DNA from: Viola odorata
Taxonomy: Eukaryota; Streptophyta; Magnoliopsida; Malpighiales; Violaceae
Length of the DNA: 64,000 nucleotides
Reading direction: 5' to 3'
Assembly: GCA_963691705.1 (NCBI GenBank)
Contig: OY829539.1
Coordinates: 44,525,656 to 44,589,655, forward strand
Under the pieces are notes generated by a model. The model ran no database searches, was not told where the DNA came from, and worked only from the letters and a program-made list of their open reading frames with translations. Position 1 is the stretch's first letter; the number at the start of each line of letters is the position of its first letter. This document shows positions 18,901-30,348 of this stretch, piece after piece. The translations under genes and the position numbers were made by a program.

Positions 18901-21823
18901 CACCGACTTAAATGACGCCTGTCCTAAGGATTGCTATCCCCTTCCTTTAATCGATCAGTTGGTCGATCAAACCGTTGGGTATGCCTACCTAAGCTCTCTA
19001 TATGCTAACTCCGGGTATCATCAAATTCCCATGGCCGTGGAAGATGAGGAAAAAACTGCCTTCATCACCCCAAAAGCCACTTACTGCTACACTGCCATGC
19101 CGTTTGGGCTGAAAAATGTCGGGGCAACATTCCAGCGCATGGCCAACAAAGTCTTTGAAAAGCAGATTGGGAAAAACGTAGAAGCCTACGTAGACGACAT
19201 CCTGGTCAAAAGTCGAAGCTTCAAAGACCACCTGGCCGACTTGGAAGAAGTCTTTAAGGTGATGAAAGAATACAAAATGAAATTAAATCCGCGAAAATGC
19301 ATGTTCGCGTTCCAAATGGGTAAATTCTTGGGCTATGTAGTCAGCCGGAAGGGCATCCAGCCTAACCCTTCAAAGATAAAAGCCATCCAAGACATGATAC
19401 CTCCTCAGACTGTTAAAGAAATACAAAAGCTCACGGGGCGCGTCATCGTGTTAGGAAGATTCATCTCTAAACAGGGCGAGAGATGCCTCCCCTTCTTCAA
19501 GGTTATTCGAAACAAGTCCCCTTTTGGGTGGACGGAGGAATGCGAGAAGGCGTTCGCAGAACTAAAGGCTTATCTCTCATCTGATTTAGTGCTAACGAGA
19601 CCTGAACCCGGCGATGAGCTATATCTGTACCTGGGCGTAGCTGACGAGGTAGTTAGTGCTATCCTCGTAAGAGGGGAAGGGCATATACACCGCCCTGTAT
19701 TTTTCGTCATCCACATATTGAAAGACGCCGAGCTGCGATACGCCCACATCGAGAAGATAGCCCTCGCCCTAATACAAGCAACGCGGAAGATGGACCGATA
19801 CTTCCAAGCCCATTCCGTCACGGTACTCACTGACCAGCCTTTGAGAAGAATCTTCAGGAAACCAGAGTCCTCGGGGAGGATGTTAGTCTGGGCAATCGAA
19901 CTCGAGCAATATGGGTTGCAGTACAAAGCTAGACCAGCCATTAAAGCCCAAGCGCTAGCAGACTTCATAGCGGAATGCACCTTCACAAAGGGTACGTCAG
20001 CAGGCCCGTCAGAAGAGGAGCCAGAAAGCTCACACCTCTTGTCCCTGGAGGTATATGTGGACCTGTGGGTCATCCACGTAGACGGAGCAAAAAACCAGGA
20101 ACTAGCGGGCGCGGGTGTCTTCTTAGTCGGACCAAACGGCATAGAGATACGGTATGCCCTCAGGATTTTGCAACCATTATCCAAAAATGCAGCCGAATAC
20201 GAGGCGTTACTGGCAGGACTCAGAATAGGAAATAGCTTCTCTGTCGAAGTTGCACATGCCACGGGAGCGGAACGTGGTCTACGCCTAAAGATATGCGGAG
20301 ATTCTAAACTGATAATAGACCAAGTCCTAGGGAACTCCCAAGCCAGAGAGCCTATCATGATTCAGTACTTGGCCAAAGTAAAGCGAGAGCTGTCGGAAAT
20401 ACAGAAAAAAGGCACCCAAGTCACTTTTGAGCATATTCCCAGGGAGGATAATGCGGAGGCTGACAACGCCAAAATGGCAGCCAACCTAGAGGCCTCCGTA
20501 CCCAAGGATGTGCATTACGGAGAGTTATCCACGCCCTCTTTCATGGAAGAGCAGGCATCGCTTTGTGTGGAGGAAGTAGAAGATGACTGGAGAGTTCCAA
20601 TAATAAAATATTTGAAGCATGACAAGCTACCGGCAGAAAGCGCGGAAAAAAGGAAAATCCTGAAATGAGCGGCACGATGCACGTACTACAATGGAGAATT
20701 GATTCGAAGATGTTTTTCCCACCCGGCCGCTAAGTGCCTATCGGAGACGGAAGGCCTCCATGTGTTGCGAGAAATTCACGAAGGGATATGCGGCATGCAC
20801 GTTGGCAGCGACACCTTCGCAGCTTAGGTCTTTCGGTCAGGGTTCTACTGGCCCACTATTCGGAGAGATTGCCACAATTTCATAAAGACCTGTCAGAAAT
20901 GTCAAGAATACGCTAAGATTCCGCGAAAGCCGGCTGTGCAGATTTCAGAGATAGTCGCTCCATGCCCGTTTGCCAAATGGGGCATTGACATTTTGGGCCC
21001 GTTTCCGAAGGCCAGATCCCAATTAAAATTCGTGGTCGTAGCGGTGGATTATTTCACAAAATGGGCTGAAGTAGAGGCGTTAGCCACCATCACCACTGAG
21101 AAAATTTGGCGCTTCTTTAAGCACCAAGTTATTATGTGATTTGGGGTACCGCGTGTACTGGCTTGCGACAACGGAACGCAGTTTACGAGCCAGTTCTTCA
21201 GGGATCAGTGCGTGGAATTTCAAATCGAACAAAGGTTCTCTTCCATGGCACATCCTCAAACTAACGGCCAAGCCGAGGTAACCAATCGCAGCATTCTTAG
21301 CGGCATCAAGAGAAATTTGGAAGGCTCCAAAAAGAAATGGCCAGACAAACTGCCATACGTATTGTGGGCTTATCGCATGACCGTCAAGGTTAGCACAGGA
21401 GAAACCCCATTCGCGTTAGCCTTTGGAACAGAAGCCGTGACACCGGTAGAAACGGGCACCATAAGCCTTCGAGTGGCTCATTTCAGAGAAGAAAACAATG
21501 AAGAAAGGTTACACGCTAACCTTGACGCACTACCAGAAGCACATGAGGAAGCCCTCTTAAAAACCCTGCATTACAAAAGGAAAATGGCGCAATACCACAA
21601 CAGGCAAGTGAGAGAGCGATTGCTCAAAGCGGGGGATCTGGTGCTAAGAGACAAACGAGCAACAGGGCAACGCATGGGGAAGCTTAGCCCAAATTGGGAT
21701 GGACCATACCGTGTCACCCGCGTGGTGGGGAGAGGAGCATACCATCTGGAAACACTCGACGGAACTCCCCTGCAAAATTCTTGGAATATAGCTCGGCTAA
21801 GGCTATACCATGCTAGAAGCTAG
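15965..21823 (+). pseudogene. gag-pol: Tat2 gag-pol polyprotein, single frame with premature stops
   Basis: One frame of 1953 codons starts at ATG 15965 (MASDSDLMSSQPSS). Gag core (PTESYDGTKDPISHL to KAHNYTRMEEEE) lies at about residues 275-425, and a knuckle CKFHKVKGHSTDVC near 545. Protease has LVDNGSAVNLF near 705. RT has the catalytic YVDDILVKS near 1075. A first RNase H is followed by a second, archaeal-type RNase H (HVDGA ... EYEAL ... GDSKLI ... DNAEAD, about 1370-1510). Integrase has an HHCC region and a DDE core (WGIDILGPF, CDNGTQF, NGQAEV). Stops: TGA 16112, TAG 16133, TGA 16607, TAG 17384, TGA 17924, TGA 20666, TAG 20825 and TGA 21137. I see no frameshift. The stop at 20825 is a Gln in Tat1 and that at 21137 is an Arg in Tat1. 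Confidence 0.92.
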
Positions 21824-21924
21824 TCTCTCTTATCCGGTAAGACCAACGCTACCTTAATAAATAAATCAGAATTCTTAGTGTACTTTGTGACAGGAAATAT
21901 GCAGGCAATGAAGAATGCCAAGAG

Positions 21925-22420
21925 TGAAAATCCTATCCTTATGAGGCTGGTCCTGATCAGACAGCTCATTAAGATGAGGCACGCCCTGGCATAATGTAGC
22001 GTTGGGAGTGAAAATCCTATCCTTATGGCAACCGTGCTCACATAGACGGCCCATTAAGACGAGGCACACCCCAACGCCCCCGGGAGTGAAAATCCTATCC
22101 TTGTGGCAACCGTGCTCACATAGACGTCCCATTAAGATGAGGCACGCCCCAGTATCCTTGGGAGTGAAAATCCTATCCTTGTGGCAACCGTGCTCACATA
22201 GACGGCCCATTAAGACGAGGCACGTCCCAAGGAGAAAGCAACTCCATCCTGGAAGTGAAAATCCTATCCTTGTGGCAACCGTGCTCACACAGACGGACCA
22301 CTAAGACGAGGCACGCTCCAGAGACGTGAGGTCTCAACGCTTAGGAGTGAAAATCCTATCCTTGTGAGGCTGGTCCTGATCAGACGGCTCACTAAGACGA
22401 GGCACGCCCCAAGCCGACCG
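21925..22420 (+). repeat. Tat2 3'UTR tandem repeat, six units of about 75-95 bp
   Basis: Units start near 21928, 22006, 22082, 22158, 22252 and 22343 with GAGTGAAAATCCTATCCTT. They end in GACGAGGCACGCCCC or close variants. The middle units are very similar to each other. They are homologous to the Tat1 repeats but longer-lived as an array and more uniform. Confidence 0.88.
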
Positions 22421-22927
22421 TTGATATTTAGAATGAAAAGAGATATCGCAGCTAGTAACCGAGCGGATTGATACCCGGTGAAGTGAGCCCAGAGAGGTGT
22501 CCGTATCACAGCAACATTGTTGCGACAGGCCTAAATTCAACAAGGCTAGATAATTCCCCTGACAACAAAGGGCGCCATCAGTACGAATACAACACGGGCA
22601 GAAATAACATTGATTCATCCTCGGAAAAGTACTATCAGAGACAGTGGAAAAGTAACACAAAGGTGCAGCGGAGAAGCCTGTATCAGAAGTCAAACCACTA
22701 CAGAAACGATATGTCTCTAAGAAGGAAAACATGATAGCAAACGCCACAGTAGAGCAGTCACACAAACAAGTATTAAGGGGCGAAGGGGGAGAAGAGATTC
22801 CATTCAAAAAGTAGCAAAGGGATGATATTGTTAATATTACAAAACAAAGGAAGGCACAGTGGCCACAAAATCAAAAAATAAATTAGGCAGGATATGCCTA
22901 AGAAGCAGTCGACGAATGGCCTCCTCC
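22421..22927. other. Tat2 3'UTR without genes
   Basis: No coding signal. A purine tract, AAGGGGCGAAGGGGGAGAAG, lies at about 22775-22795. Confidence 0.45.
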
Positions 22928-24034
22928 TTATGGAGCGGATCGCGAGCGGTGGAAGTCCTCATCAGAAAGGGTCGCGACCCTCTTGTCAAAATAATCAGCA
23001 AGCTCTTGAACACGAAGACTCGCTGCCCCGTAATGGTACATAAGGGCCTCCGTCATGATCGCCCCGCCTTCCTTCAAATACCAGCGACTCTTCTCGGCAG
23101 AAATCTCGGTATTTTTCTGTCTTTCCTGACGCAATTCGGTCTCCCCTCGAGAAAGACGTTCGTTTAGAGCAACACTTTTCTGTCTTTCCTCTTCCAAAGC
23201 AAGCTTGATAGCTTCCACCTCTTGCTTAGCAGTCGTTGCCTCCTGCTTAGCAACTGCGGCCTCCCGTTTGGCAGCCTCTGATTCTCACTTAGCGGCGGTA
23301 AGGGCGTCCAGGTAACGCTGATGTTCGGATACCAGCCTATCTATCTCTCCCTGCCCGTTTGCCGTTTCCTTGGCATTTTCCTCATCCATGTAATGAAGAT
23401 GGCAAAGTGAAGAAAACAGTTGGGAGTGGAGGAAGTTTATGCGCTCCTGTTGGCTCTTGGCCGCGAAGGCATCCTGTTCTCTCTGAAGAAACATCATCTC
23501 GGCCGCCAGATAGGAGGTAGACGCGAGGATAGTGTCATCAGTAGCATCCGCTGGAAACTGCAGAACGTTATCTCTGAAGGAGCGCAAGTCAATCTGGTGA
23601 GTGGGGAGAACGGGAGGAAGATGTGAGGTGGCACCAACCATCAAGCTAGGAGCAGGGCCGCCCCTCGCGGCAGCAGGCGGAGACATCGGAACAAAAAGCA
23701 GAGTAGCAGGAGAAGGAGGACGGCTGCTGGAATCTCCCATGTTGGGAACAAAAGTCCCCTCCTCGCCAAGCGCTTCAAGGTTAGGAGCGTAAGCGACGGA
23801 AGAGGAGTAAATCGGAGAATCACCAAAAGTACGAGGATCGCCGCCGAAGTTAACGCCCTACGATTGCCCAACAGGCGCGCCACCGCCCCCAAGAGAAGAA
23901 AGAAGAGGGTCAACGGCAGAAGAAGAGGGTCTATTCTGAAACTCATAACAAGCCTTCTTCTGACGCTCCAGGATGGCCTCCGCGATAGACATATCACTGA
24001 GAGAAGAGGAAGGGGCAGAAGCAATGCCGGCCTC

Positions 24035-24105
24035 CTGATAGCACAGAACATAATAAGAAACCGCACGAAAGGAAAGAAGAAAAGCGGTAAGAAAAGCACA
24101 AATAC
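24035..24105 (-). other. Predicted intron 2 of Tat2 aORF1 (71 bp, phase 0)
   Basis: The minus strand starts GTATTTGTGC at 24105 after CAG and ends GCTATCAG at 24035. The spliced frame stays open into the next exon. Matches Tat1 intron 3559-3465 in phase and place. Confidence 0.7.
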
Positions 24106-24374
24106 CTGCGTGTCCGAAGGAATCAGAGGAAATCCAGAAGAGGTAGCAGTAGTTGTTACCTCCGAAGAAACGGCAGGTACGAGAGGTGTAGCGCTCGTCT
24201 TCGTAGCTCTCTTCTTCTTCGCAACACGAGCTCGTGGGGGAAGGGTTTGGGCAGTATCCAAAGTGGCAGCAGCTTCCCTCTCAACAGCGGCGATAGCCTC
24301 GACCGCTGCCTTCCTCTTCTGCTCCTGTTTCCACTTTCTCCAAAAATACTCAGGCTCCCAGCCAGGTGGAGGCA

Positions 24375-24442
24375 CTGCACAGTTACAAAACGTTAGCGTT
24401 AGTACTTCACTGCAGCATAAAGGGAAAAAGGCCAAATGCTCA
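24375..24442 (-). other. Predicted intron 1 of Tat2 aORF1 (68 bp, phase 1)
   Basis: The minus strand starts GTGAGC at 24442 and ends CTGTGCAG at 24375. Its position and phase match Tat1 intron 3988-3919. Confidence 0.75.
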
Positions 24443-25328
24443 CCCTTTTTGCATTTCTCCATATCCAACCCGTTAGCCACTTTACGGGCGTCAACACTAA
24501 AGTCCAATTGAAGCAGTGTCTTCAACCAACCATCTTCCGGGTTAGAGAGGGGTTTTCTGCTACCCAAGCCCCATCTTTAATGTCTTCATTAAAACCGGCC
24601 CTCCACAAAGGCTCAGGCAAGTCAACAATGAAAAATCCCTCCTTCCAGTGAGGAACGGAGGATTCAATACCCATAAGCTTCCAAGTAAAGGGCTTCAGGG
24701 ACCCATCTTCATAACGGGGGGATACTGATATCACCCCCTTACGAGAATATAGCTGGAAAATATTGTGAAGCAACGCAAAAGAAGGAGATGTGATTCCCTT
24801 GAATCGGCACAATGCCGCAAAGGCACTAACAACGCAAATTGCGTTAGGGCCCAGTTGAGCCGGAGCCAGATCAAAATCAGCCAGTAACAGTTTCACGAGT
24901 GGGTCAAGAGGAAGTCGAAACCCATAATCAAATAATTGGGCATACAACATTCTACTATTGCCAGGCAAAGGACTGTTCAGGTGGAGCGACTCAGAAGCAA
25001 CATGCACAGGATAATCCAACCGAACACTAGACTCGGCCAATCTACGGTAAATTAAAGGCAGAGTATAGAGAGAAGTAGGAGTATTATCAGTGTTTTCCTC
25101 CCCAGCAGACCTTTGAGGATCCCCTTCCTCGGCAGGGTTCTTAGAACGAGTCTTAGTCATGATCTATAAAAAAGAAGAGAGAAAAGAGAAAGAAATGGCG
25201 TATGTACCTTCGCAAAGAAAATGGCAGGAGTACCAGACCGGAAAGAAAGAGCGGCGCGGGCTATTTTCAGAAGGTAACAACGGACGTGAGAAGAGGTTAA
25301 AAAAGAAAAAATGAGATAGGGAAAGCAA

Positions 25329-25344
25329 TATATATAACCCTAAA
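25329..25344 (-). promoter_or_regulatory. Antisense promoter of Tat2 aORF1: TATA box with telo-box-like motif
   Basis: The minus strand reads TTTTAGGGTTATATATATTG. A TATATATA box abuts TTTAGGGTT. It lies about 170 bp upstream of ATG 25160. Confidence 0.6.
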
Positions 25345-25794
25345 AGAGTAGAAAAATGCATGACCAGCTAGCAACTGACACATGGCGAAACAGCGCGATG
25401 AAGAGACTGGCACGCGCGAGAAGGCGTAAGTTTGAAAAAGAAGAGGAAACGCTTCAGCACTCACATATCGCAAGAAGGGGCTTGCTTCAAACGTCTCTCC
25501 GAAAAAAGGACGCGTGTCTCTCCTCATCATTATATTTCAAATCGCATTAATGAGGGATTTTGTAGCATCTAATGACCTAAAAAGCAGTGCTGACCTTACC
25601 GCTCGACCATGCGAAACGACACAGCAGCAAAGACACTAACGAAGAATAAATAACAACAACAACACAATAAGCCAAACGTTGCAGTAAAGGTTGCATGGCG
25701 TCATCATTATTACAGAAAGAATAAAGTCAAGTGACTTTCCAAGGAAGAATAAAAGAAATACAGATAGAGAATGGAATAACAATCAAAGGGGGAC
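25345..25794. other. Spacer between aORF1 promoter and aORF2 3' end in Tat2
   Basis: No coding sequence recognised. It would hold the upstream part of the aORF1 promoter and the 3' end of the aORF2 transcript. Confidence 0.4.
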
Positions 25795-27760
25795 TCAGGG
25801 ACTTGCCACGGCACTCGAGCCGCCCCTTGAGGTGAAACGCTGCGTATCCTCACCACCGCTGCCGTCAGCCCTTTCTCCTTCCGGAACAGACGAGCCATTC
25901 CTACTTCCGCTAACCTCGTTCATAACAGTGGAAATATAGTCAGCAACCTGAGCCGGATCAGAAGAGTCACCCTTAAAGCGGGCTGCGAATCCAGAAATAA
26001 AGGCTTCTAAGACTTTCTTTTTCCACCACTCCATTTTCAGCGGTGTCCTAGCAAGCTCCTCGTCTCGAACCAGCATCTCTTCACGGAGAAGGAGATTTCT
26101 CTTCTTTTCCAACGCTAACTCCGCCTCCAGAACCTCCATTTTCGCTTTCCCGGTGGATCTCTCTCTGTTTAGTTCCTTTTGTGACTCATCATAAAGACGC
26201 GACAGCAACCTCACATGGTCCGCCGCTCGGTCAAGTTGCACCTTTTGAGCGCATATCGCGCTTGAAAAATTTTGCGACTCGCGATCGTGAATCTCGAATA
26301 GATAGTTCAGATGGCGGAAGGTATCCAGAGAGTCATTCAGAACAAGCCGATGGCGAGCCTGGGAAGAGAGCTGGAAAATTTTTTCTCTCTCTGCGGGAGC
26401 TCATCATTTCCCCTACCAAAGGTGCGGTAAGCTCATCTCTAGAAAAAGGATTAGACACCCCGACGGCGCGGAGACCGTCAAAGCAGAATCCTCTCAAGTT
26501 CATACGATATCTCTGGGTCCCGTTAGGATCGTGAGAGGAAAGATGGACTGATAGAATCGAAGAGGAACCCTCGGTAATCACGTTCGAGATAGGGGTAAAG
26601 AACAACTGTGGAAGGGCCCTAGGCGGAAACTCAGCAATCGGGACCGTGACGGAGGGCGTGACCACCACATCGGGAATGCAATGAGAAATGGGAGAATCAG
26701 GAGCGTTAAGGGAGGAGCTTGCCGTCAGTGGAACCCCTGCTTCGGTAGAGTGGGCGGTAGTCGACGCCTTAGTAATCTTCACCGCTTGAGAGGTACTTGC
26801 CTTAGACAAAGCGGCGGGTATGAAAGCAGCCGTTGCGCTGGCAGAAGAAACTCCGACAGCCTGTCCGGTCGAACCCGTTCGAAGTTTTTTCCGAAGGGAG
26901 GGAGAAGCATGGCGGAGGTCTGGTTTAACATCCATATCCTCGTCGTCACTATCAGAAACCCTTGTTGAGGGTCGGCTCGAGTCTGTCCTCCCGTGACGAT
27001 CTGGTAGCCAATTCTCGATGAAACGAGAAGCTCGAACGGATCCGCTGAACTTTCGCCCTCCCCGGGCAACCGTCTTAGTCCTTCCCCTTTGAGGCCGAGC
27101 GCTTGGGCAATTAGAATCTTTGGTAGGAGGAGAGGCTGGTAAAGTCTGGAGCGGCGTTATATTTAAAGGGGCGTCAGCATTGTCGGGTGATTGATCGTCA
27201 GCGTCTCCTGCCAGAAAAACGCGCAAGGACAAGGGACAAACGCAAGAGAAAATGTAAGAAAAAACAGACTCACCCATAACGCACTCCTCCAGAGGTTTGT
27301 ACAAGGCAAAATCACGGATACGGTAGCAGGAACCCGCGTCCAACAAAGCGTTAGCCTGTGCTAGCTCAGTCCTGGTCAGTATCATGGGATTTGTCCAAAC
27401 GGGGCCTAGGAGCTCCCGGTTAAAGTTGATGTGCCACAAACGCGACGGTAGCTCGAGGACAAAGAAACTACTTTTCTAGTCAGCCACACCTCTCTCAAAG
27501 CCGTGAAACCGCTGCCAGAATGACTGCACGAACGCGTCATCCCACCGAGGAGTGATGTCGATTAAACAATTATGACAATTCATACTAAAGAATTTGCGAA
27601 ATAAATTGAGGGATGGGGAGAAAATGTTCTTCAGGAAGAAGGAGTTATCTGGGCAGGATTAAGATTATACTCCCGCAGCAGCGCTAGGATTGAATCATGG
27701 ACCGGAAAGCGAAAACCATAGAGGAACATCTTAAAATAAAGCAGCCTACAGAAACCCCAC
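25795..27760 (-). pseudogene. Tat2 antisense ORF2 (aORF2), 5' end cut by Ogre-C
   Basis: Function is unknown. The remaining exon 1 (27760-27274) carries the C-terminal half of the Transposase_28-like domain, with a TAG at about 27480-27478 where Tat1 has Trp. A 66 bp phase-1 intron (27273-27208) follows CVMG. Exon 2 is Pro-rich (ITPLQTLPASPPT), basic (RPQRGRTKTVARGGRK) and Ser/Thr-rich. A one-base shift near an A-run at about 26383 moves the frame. The last part (26310-25795) is a strong coiled coil (ELALEKKRNLLLREEMLV) with an acidic, Gly/Ser-rich tail ending at the TGA 25795-25797. This shows the aORF2 end that Tat1 has lost. Paralogous to aORF1. Confidence 0.72.
27208..27273 (-). other. 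Predicted intron of Tat2 aORF2 (66 bp, phase 1)
   Basis: The minus strand starts GTGAGTCTG at 27273, has a T-rich interior and ends TCTGGCAG at 27208. Same length, phase and position as the Tat1 aORF2 intron. Confidence 0.78.
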
Positions 27761-30093
27761 TGTCGCACCCCCTTTTTGGATTCTATCCTAATGCGATGAA
27801 GGTTTGGGACGGAATGTGAGATGAAATCAGACTCACCTCACATAATACTAATGAAGTCGCCACCCTAATTTTTCTAGGTTTAGGGAACCTATTTGTCATG
27901 CATAAAAAATAAAAAGTTAAGGCGAAGTGGGTCTGAACCCGAGAACAGTGGTTCGAGGTCGTATTATGGACTTGGGAAGGTGTTAGGCACCCGAGTCTCA
28001 TCCTAAAAAGGTTACCGGATAAATGAGGTGTTTAATCATGTTTGAAAAATAAGAAGTCCTAAATTATGTGATCATGCCCAAATGGATAAATTCATACATA
28101 CGAGCGTAAATGCGAAAAAAGGCGTGGAATAAATATAAAGGTAAGAAACGTTTACTTGATTAAGGGGTACGGGCGATTTACCCCTTTTTGATTGAGTTTA
28201 CTTTGGTACGAAGAGAGGATAACGTTGAATGATTGAATATTTGACAATTGCTGCATGCGAGCGAAAATAATTAATTTAGTAATTAAGCGCGAGTAGAGTA
28301 ATTATTTAGGCATTTAAGAGCATGCAAAAATGATTAATTAAAAGGTACGAGCATACGAATAATCGGAATCAAAATTATTGCAAGCAAGCGGAGTAATAAT
28401 TTTTGATGATTAAATGTAGACAGAATAATTAAACATGTAAAAGCATACGAAAATAAATAAACATGCAAGCATACGAAAATAATAATTAAACATGCGAGCA
28501 TACGGAAATAAATAAACAGCACAAGCATGCGGAAATTAAATAAATAGTACAAGCATGCAGAAATTAAGTAAACAGTACAAGCATACGAAAAAATAAATAA
28601 TGCGAGTGCGAAAATAAATAAACAGTACAAGTGTGCGAAAAATAAATAGTGCAAGTGCGAAATAAATAAACAGTACAAGCATTCAGAAAATTGGTACGAA
28701 AAATAAATACGATAAGCTGAAAAGTTGAACTAGGCCCACTGGGCCTAGAAATTGGGCCCATGGCTGGGCCCACCAGACCAGCCCACCTTCCCTCTTTCAC
28801 GTTTCACGTTTGGGCTTGGCAACCAAGCCCACCCTTCTTCTTATTCCAATTTGGGCTTGGCACAAGCCAAGCCCATCCACCAAATTAAATTAAAATAAAA
28901 CAACCCTGCCCTCTCACTATTCATCGTCTCCCTCACTCGTCTGCATCTTCTTCTTCAACAACAAACAGAACAGTGACCACGGCATAGCTGTGCACGGCAA
29001 CGCCGCAGCATGAGCAGACCAGTGGTGTGACCTGCAACGGCGGCGAGGAGCTAGGCAGCACCAGCTCGGCGGAGGCGAGGCGGTTGCAGTGGTGGCGCGG
29101 CAGTTGCAGCGACGGAGCTTGGCGACGACGGAGACCCATAACAGCAGCAACACGTGGCAGCGGCTCAGCGGCGGTGGCGCAGCAGCAGCAACGACGATGG
29201 CGCAGCAGCGACGGCGAGGTGACAGCCACGGTGGCAGCTTGGCAGTTCGGCAAGCAAGGCAGCGCAACAGCTCTACGGGGCCAAGGTAGCAGCCCATCAG
29301 CGGTGTACGGTGGCGTCGTAGCTGGCCACGGCAGTGGCGACGGAGGGGCTCTCTGCGTCTGCTCCCCCCCCTTTTGCTTGTGGCTCCGAGCTTCCATTTA
29401 ATGAAGCTTGAGGCGGTGGAGAGGTGAGGTAACCGAGGATGACAAGAACAATGAGCAGTGGCGTGGCTCGAGGAAGAACGTGACGCTCGAGGAGGAGAAC
29501 AGTAAGGCGGTTGGTTCATGCACGCCTACGTGAAAAATAGGATGGCCATTGATCTTAGTTGACTTCAAAAGTCAACTAGATCAATGGTAGAGATGAAAAA
29601 ATTGATATATTAATTAACTATTGAATTCAAGGCAATGGTACGAGTAATTTTGCGAGAAAATAAATATAAACTTGAACCGAAAATGTTAAAACGTAGAATA
29701 AAATAAACTAAGATAAATAGCATACAGTAAGCGATGAAAAGTTTGCTATATTGCTCGATAAAAAATATTCGCTTGTAAGTAATAAAAATTCTAGCGTAAC
29801 AAAATGCTAAAATAAAAATTGAACGAAACGCAAAGAGATAGCGCTAGATAGAAAAACAATAAAAATAAGTAGCTAATGAGCGAAATTGTTCGACCGTTGG
29901 TTTCGAGAATTTTACTCGAAACCGATACGAGTTCGAACGGAAAAAGTGATAAAAGTATGAAAAAAAATTTAAATGACATTGAGTGTAAAAATAAACATCA
30001 GATTGATGAAAATAAATGGAAGTGCGATTTTTGAAAATTGATGATAGAAATGTGAAAAATGAAAAATTTAAAATCCAAAATCGAGTAGCAACA
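27761..30093 (-). repeat. 3' LTR of Ogre-C, 2333 bp
   Basis: Bounded by TGTCGCACCC (27761) and GTAGCAACA (30093) on the plus strand. It contains a block shared with the other Ogre LTRs (ATGAAGTCGCCACCCTAATT near 27848), A/T-rich short repeats with AAATAAACAGTACAAGCATGCG (28270-28690), hairpins rich in GGGCCC and TTGGGCTTGG (28735-28880), a GC-rich block (28930-29400) and an inverted repeat at 29545-29588. Confidence 0.75.
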
Positions 30094-30110
30094 GTTGCCC
30101 CCTCTTTACA
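30094..30110 (-). other. Polypurine tract of Ogre-C
   Basis: The minus strand reads GTAAAGAGGGGGCAAC directly before the LTR, identical to the Ogre-A tract. Confidence 0.75.
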
Positions 30111-30348
30111 GTCTTATCAAAAATTCGATGTAATCGAGATTTTTGATGAGCAGTAAAGATGGTTGCTCCCGAACCGGCGATGGTTTGAAAAATGCTAAAT
30201 GTAAACGCAGTCTTCCCTGATAATGGGGTGAAAAGTAGATGTAGAAACGTGAATGGCTTGTCCCTGATAATGGGATGAAATGCAAATTGCAGTACATGAC
30301 AACTTTTCTGATAATGAGGAAAAAAGTAAATGGTGACTTCCCGGATAG
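30111..30348 (-). repeat. Ogre-C 3'UTR degenerate tandem repeats
   Basis: Three to four units of about 60 bp share CCCTGATAATGGG(G/A)TGAAA on the plus strand. Cut at 30349 by Ogre-B. Confidence 0.6.

Larger units (their letters stand above)
22928..25160 (-). pseudogene. Tat2 antisense ORF1 (aORF1): Transposase_28-like domain, two introns, coiled coil
   Basis: Function is unknown. It starts at ATG 25160 (MTKTRSKNPAEEGDPQRS). Exon 1 (25160-24443) carries the Transposase_28-like domain: LFDYGFRLPLDPLVKLL, FDLAPAQLGPNAICVV, then RFKGITSPSFALL and VSPRYEDGSLKPFTWKL. Intron 1 (24442-24375, phase 1) and intron 2 (24105-24035, phase 0) flank a Lys/Ala-rich exon with VAKKKRATK. Exon 3 is Ser/Pro/Gly-rich and then a long Glu/Gln/Lys coiled coil to the TAA at 22928-22930. 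The frame has a stop near 23859 and another at 23285-23287, and an indel or frame change near 24545. A TATA/telo-box promoter lies about 170 bp upstream. The gene is far more diverged from Tat1 aORF1 than the integrases are from each other. Confidence 0.72.
15334..27760 (+). mobile_element. Tat-lineage retrotransposon 'Tat2', 5' LTR to aORF2, cut by Ogre-C
   Basis: The order is 5' LTR (15334-15878), gag-pol in one frame (15965-21823), 3'UTR tandem repeats, antisense aORF1 and antisense aORF2. The sequence stops at 27760, where the Ogre-C LTR begins inside aORF2 exon 1. A second (archaeal-type) RNase H, a single gag-pol frame and antisense ORFs identify the Tat lineage. aORF3, aORF4 and the 3' LTR, if present, lie beyond the nested insertions and outside the window. 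Confidence 0.9.
27761..30348 (-). mobile_element. Ogre-like fragment 'Ogre-C': 3' LTR, PPT and part of the 3'UTR
   Basis: In minus orientation: 3'UTR repeats (30348-30110), a polypurine tract and an LTR (30093-27761). The LTR starts TGTTGCTACTCGATTTTGG and ends GGGGGTGCGACA. These termini and the GTTGCCCCCTCTTTAC junction match Ogre-A. Internal coding parts are not in the window. The insertion cut Tat2 aORF2. Ogre-B then inserted at 30349. Confidence 0.8.

Noticed and set aside
19570..20358. 262-codon minus-strand ORF opposite Tat2 RNase H
   Set aside because: Shadow of gag-pol. Unlike aORF1 and aORF2 it has no introns, domain or TATA box.
29027..29519. ORFs on both strands in a GC-rich block (124 and 200 codons)
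   Set aside because: They come from CAG/GCGG-type repeat composition inside the Ogre-C LTR. Both strands are open and no domain is visible.
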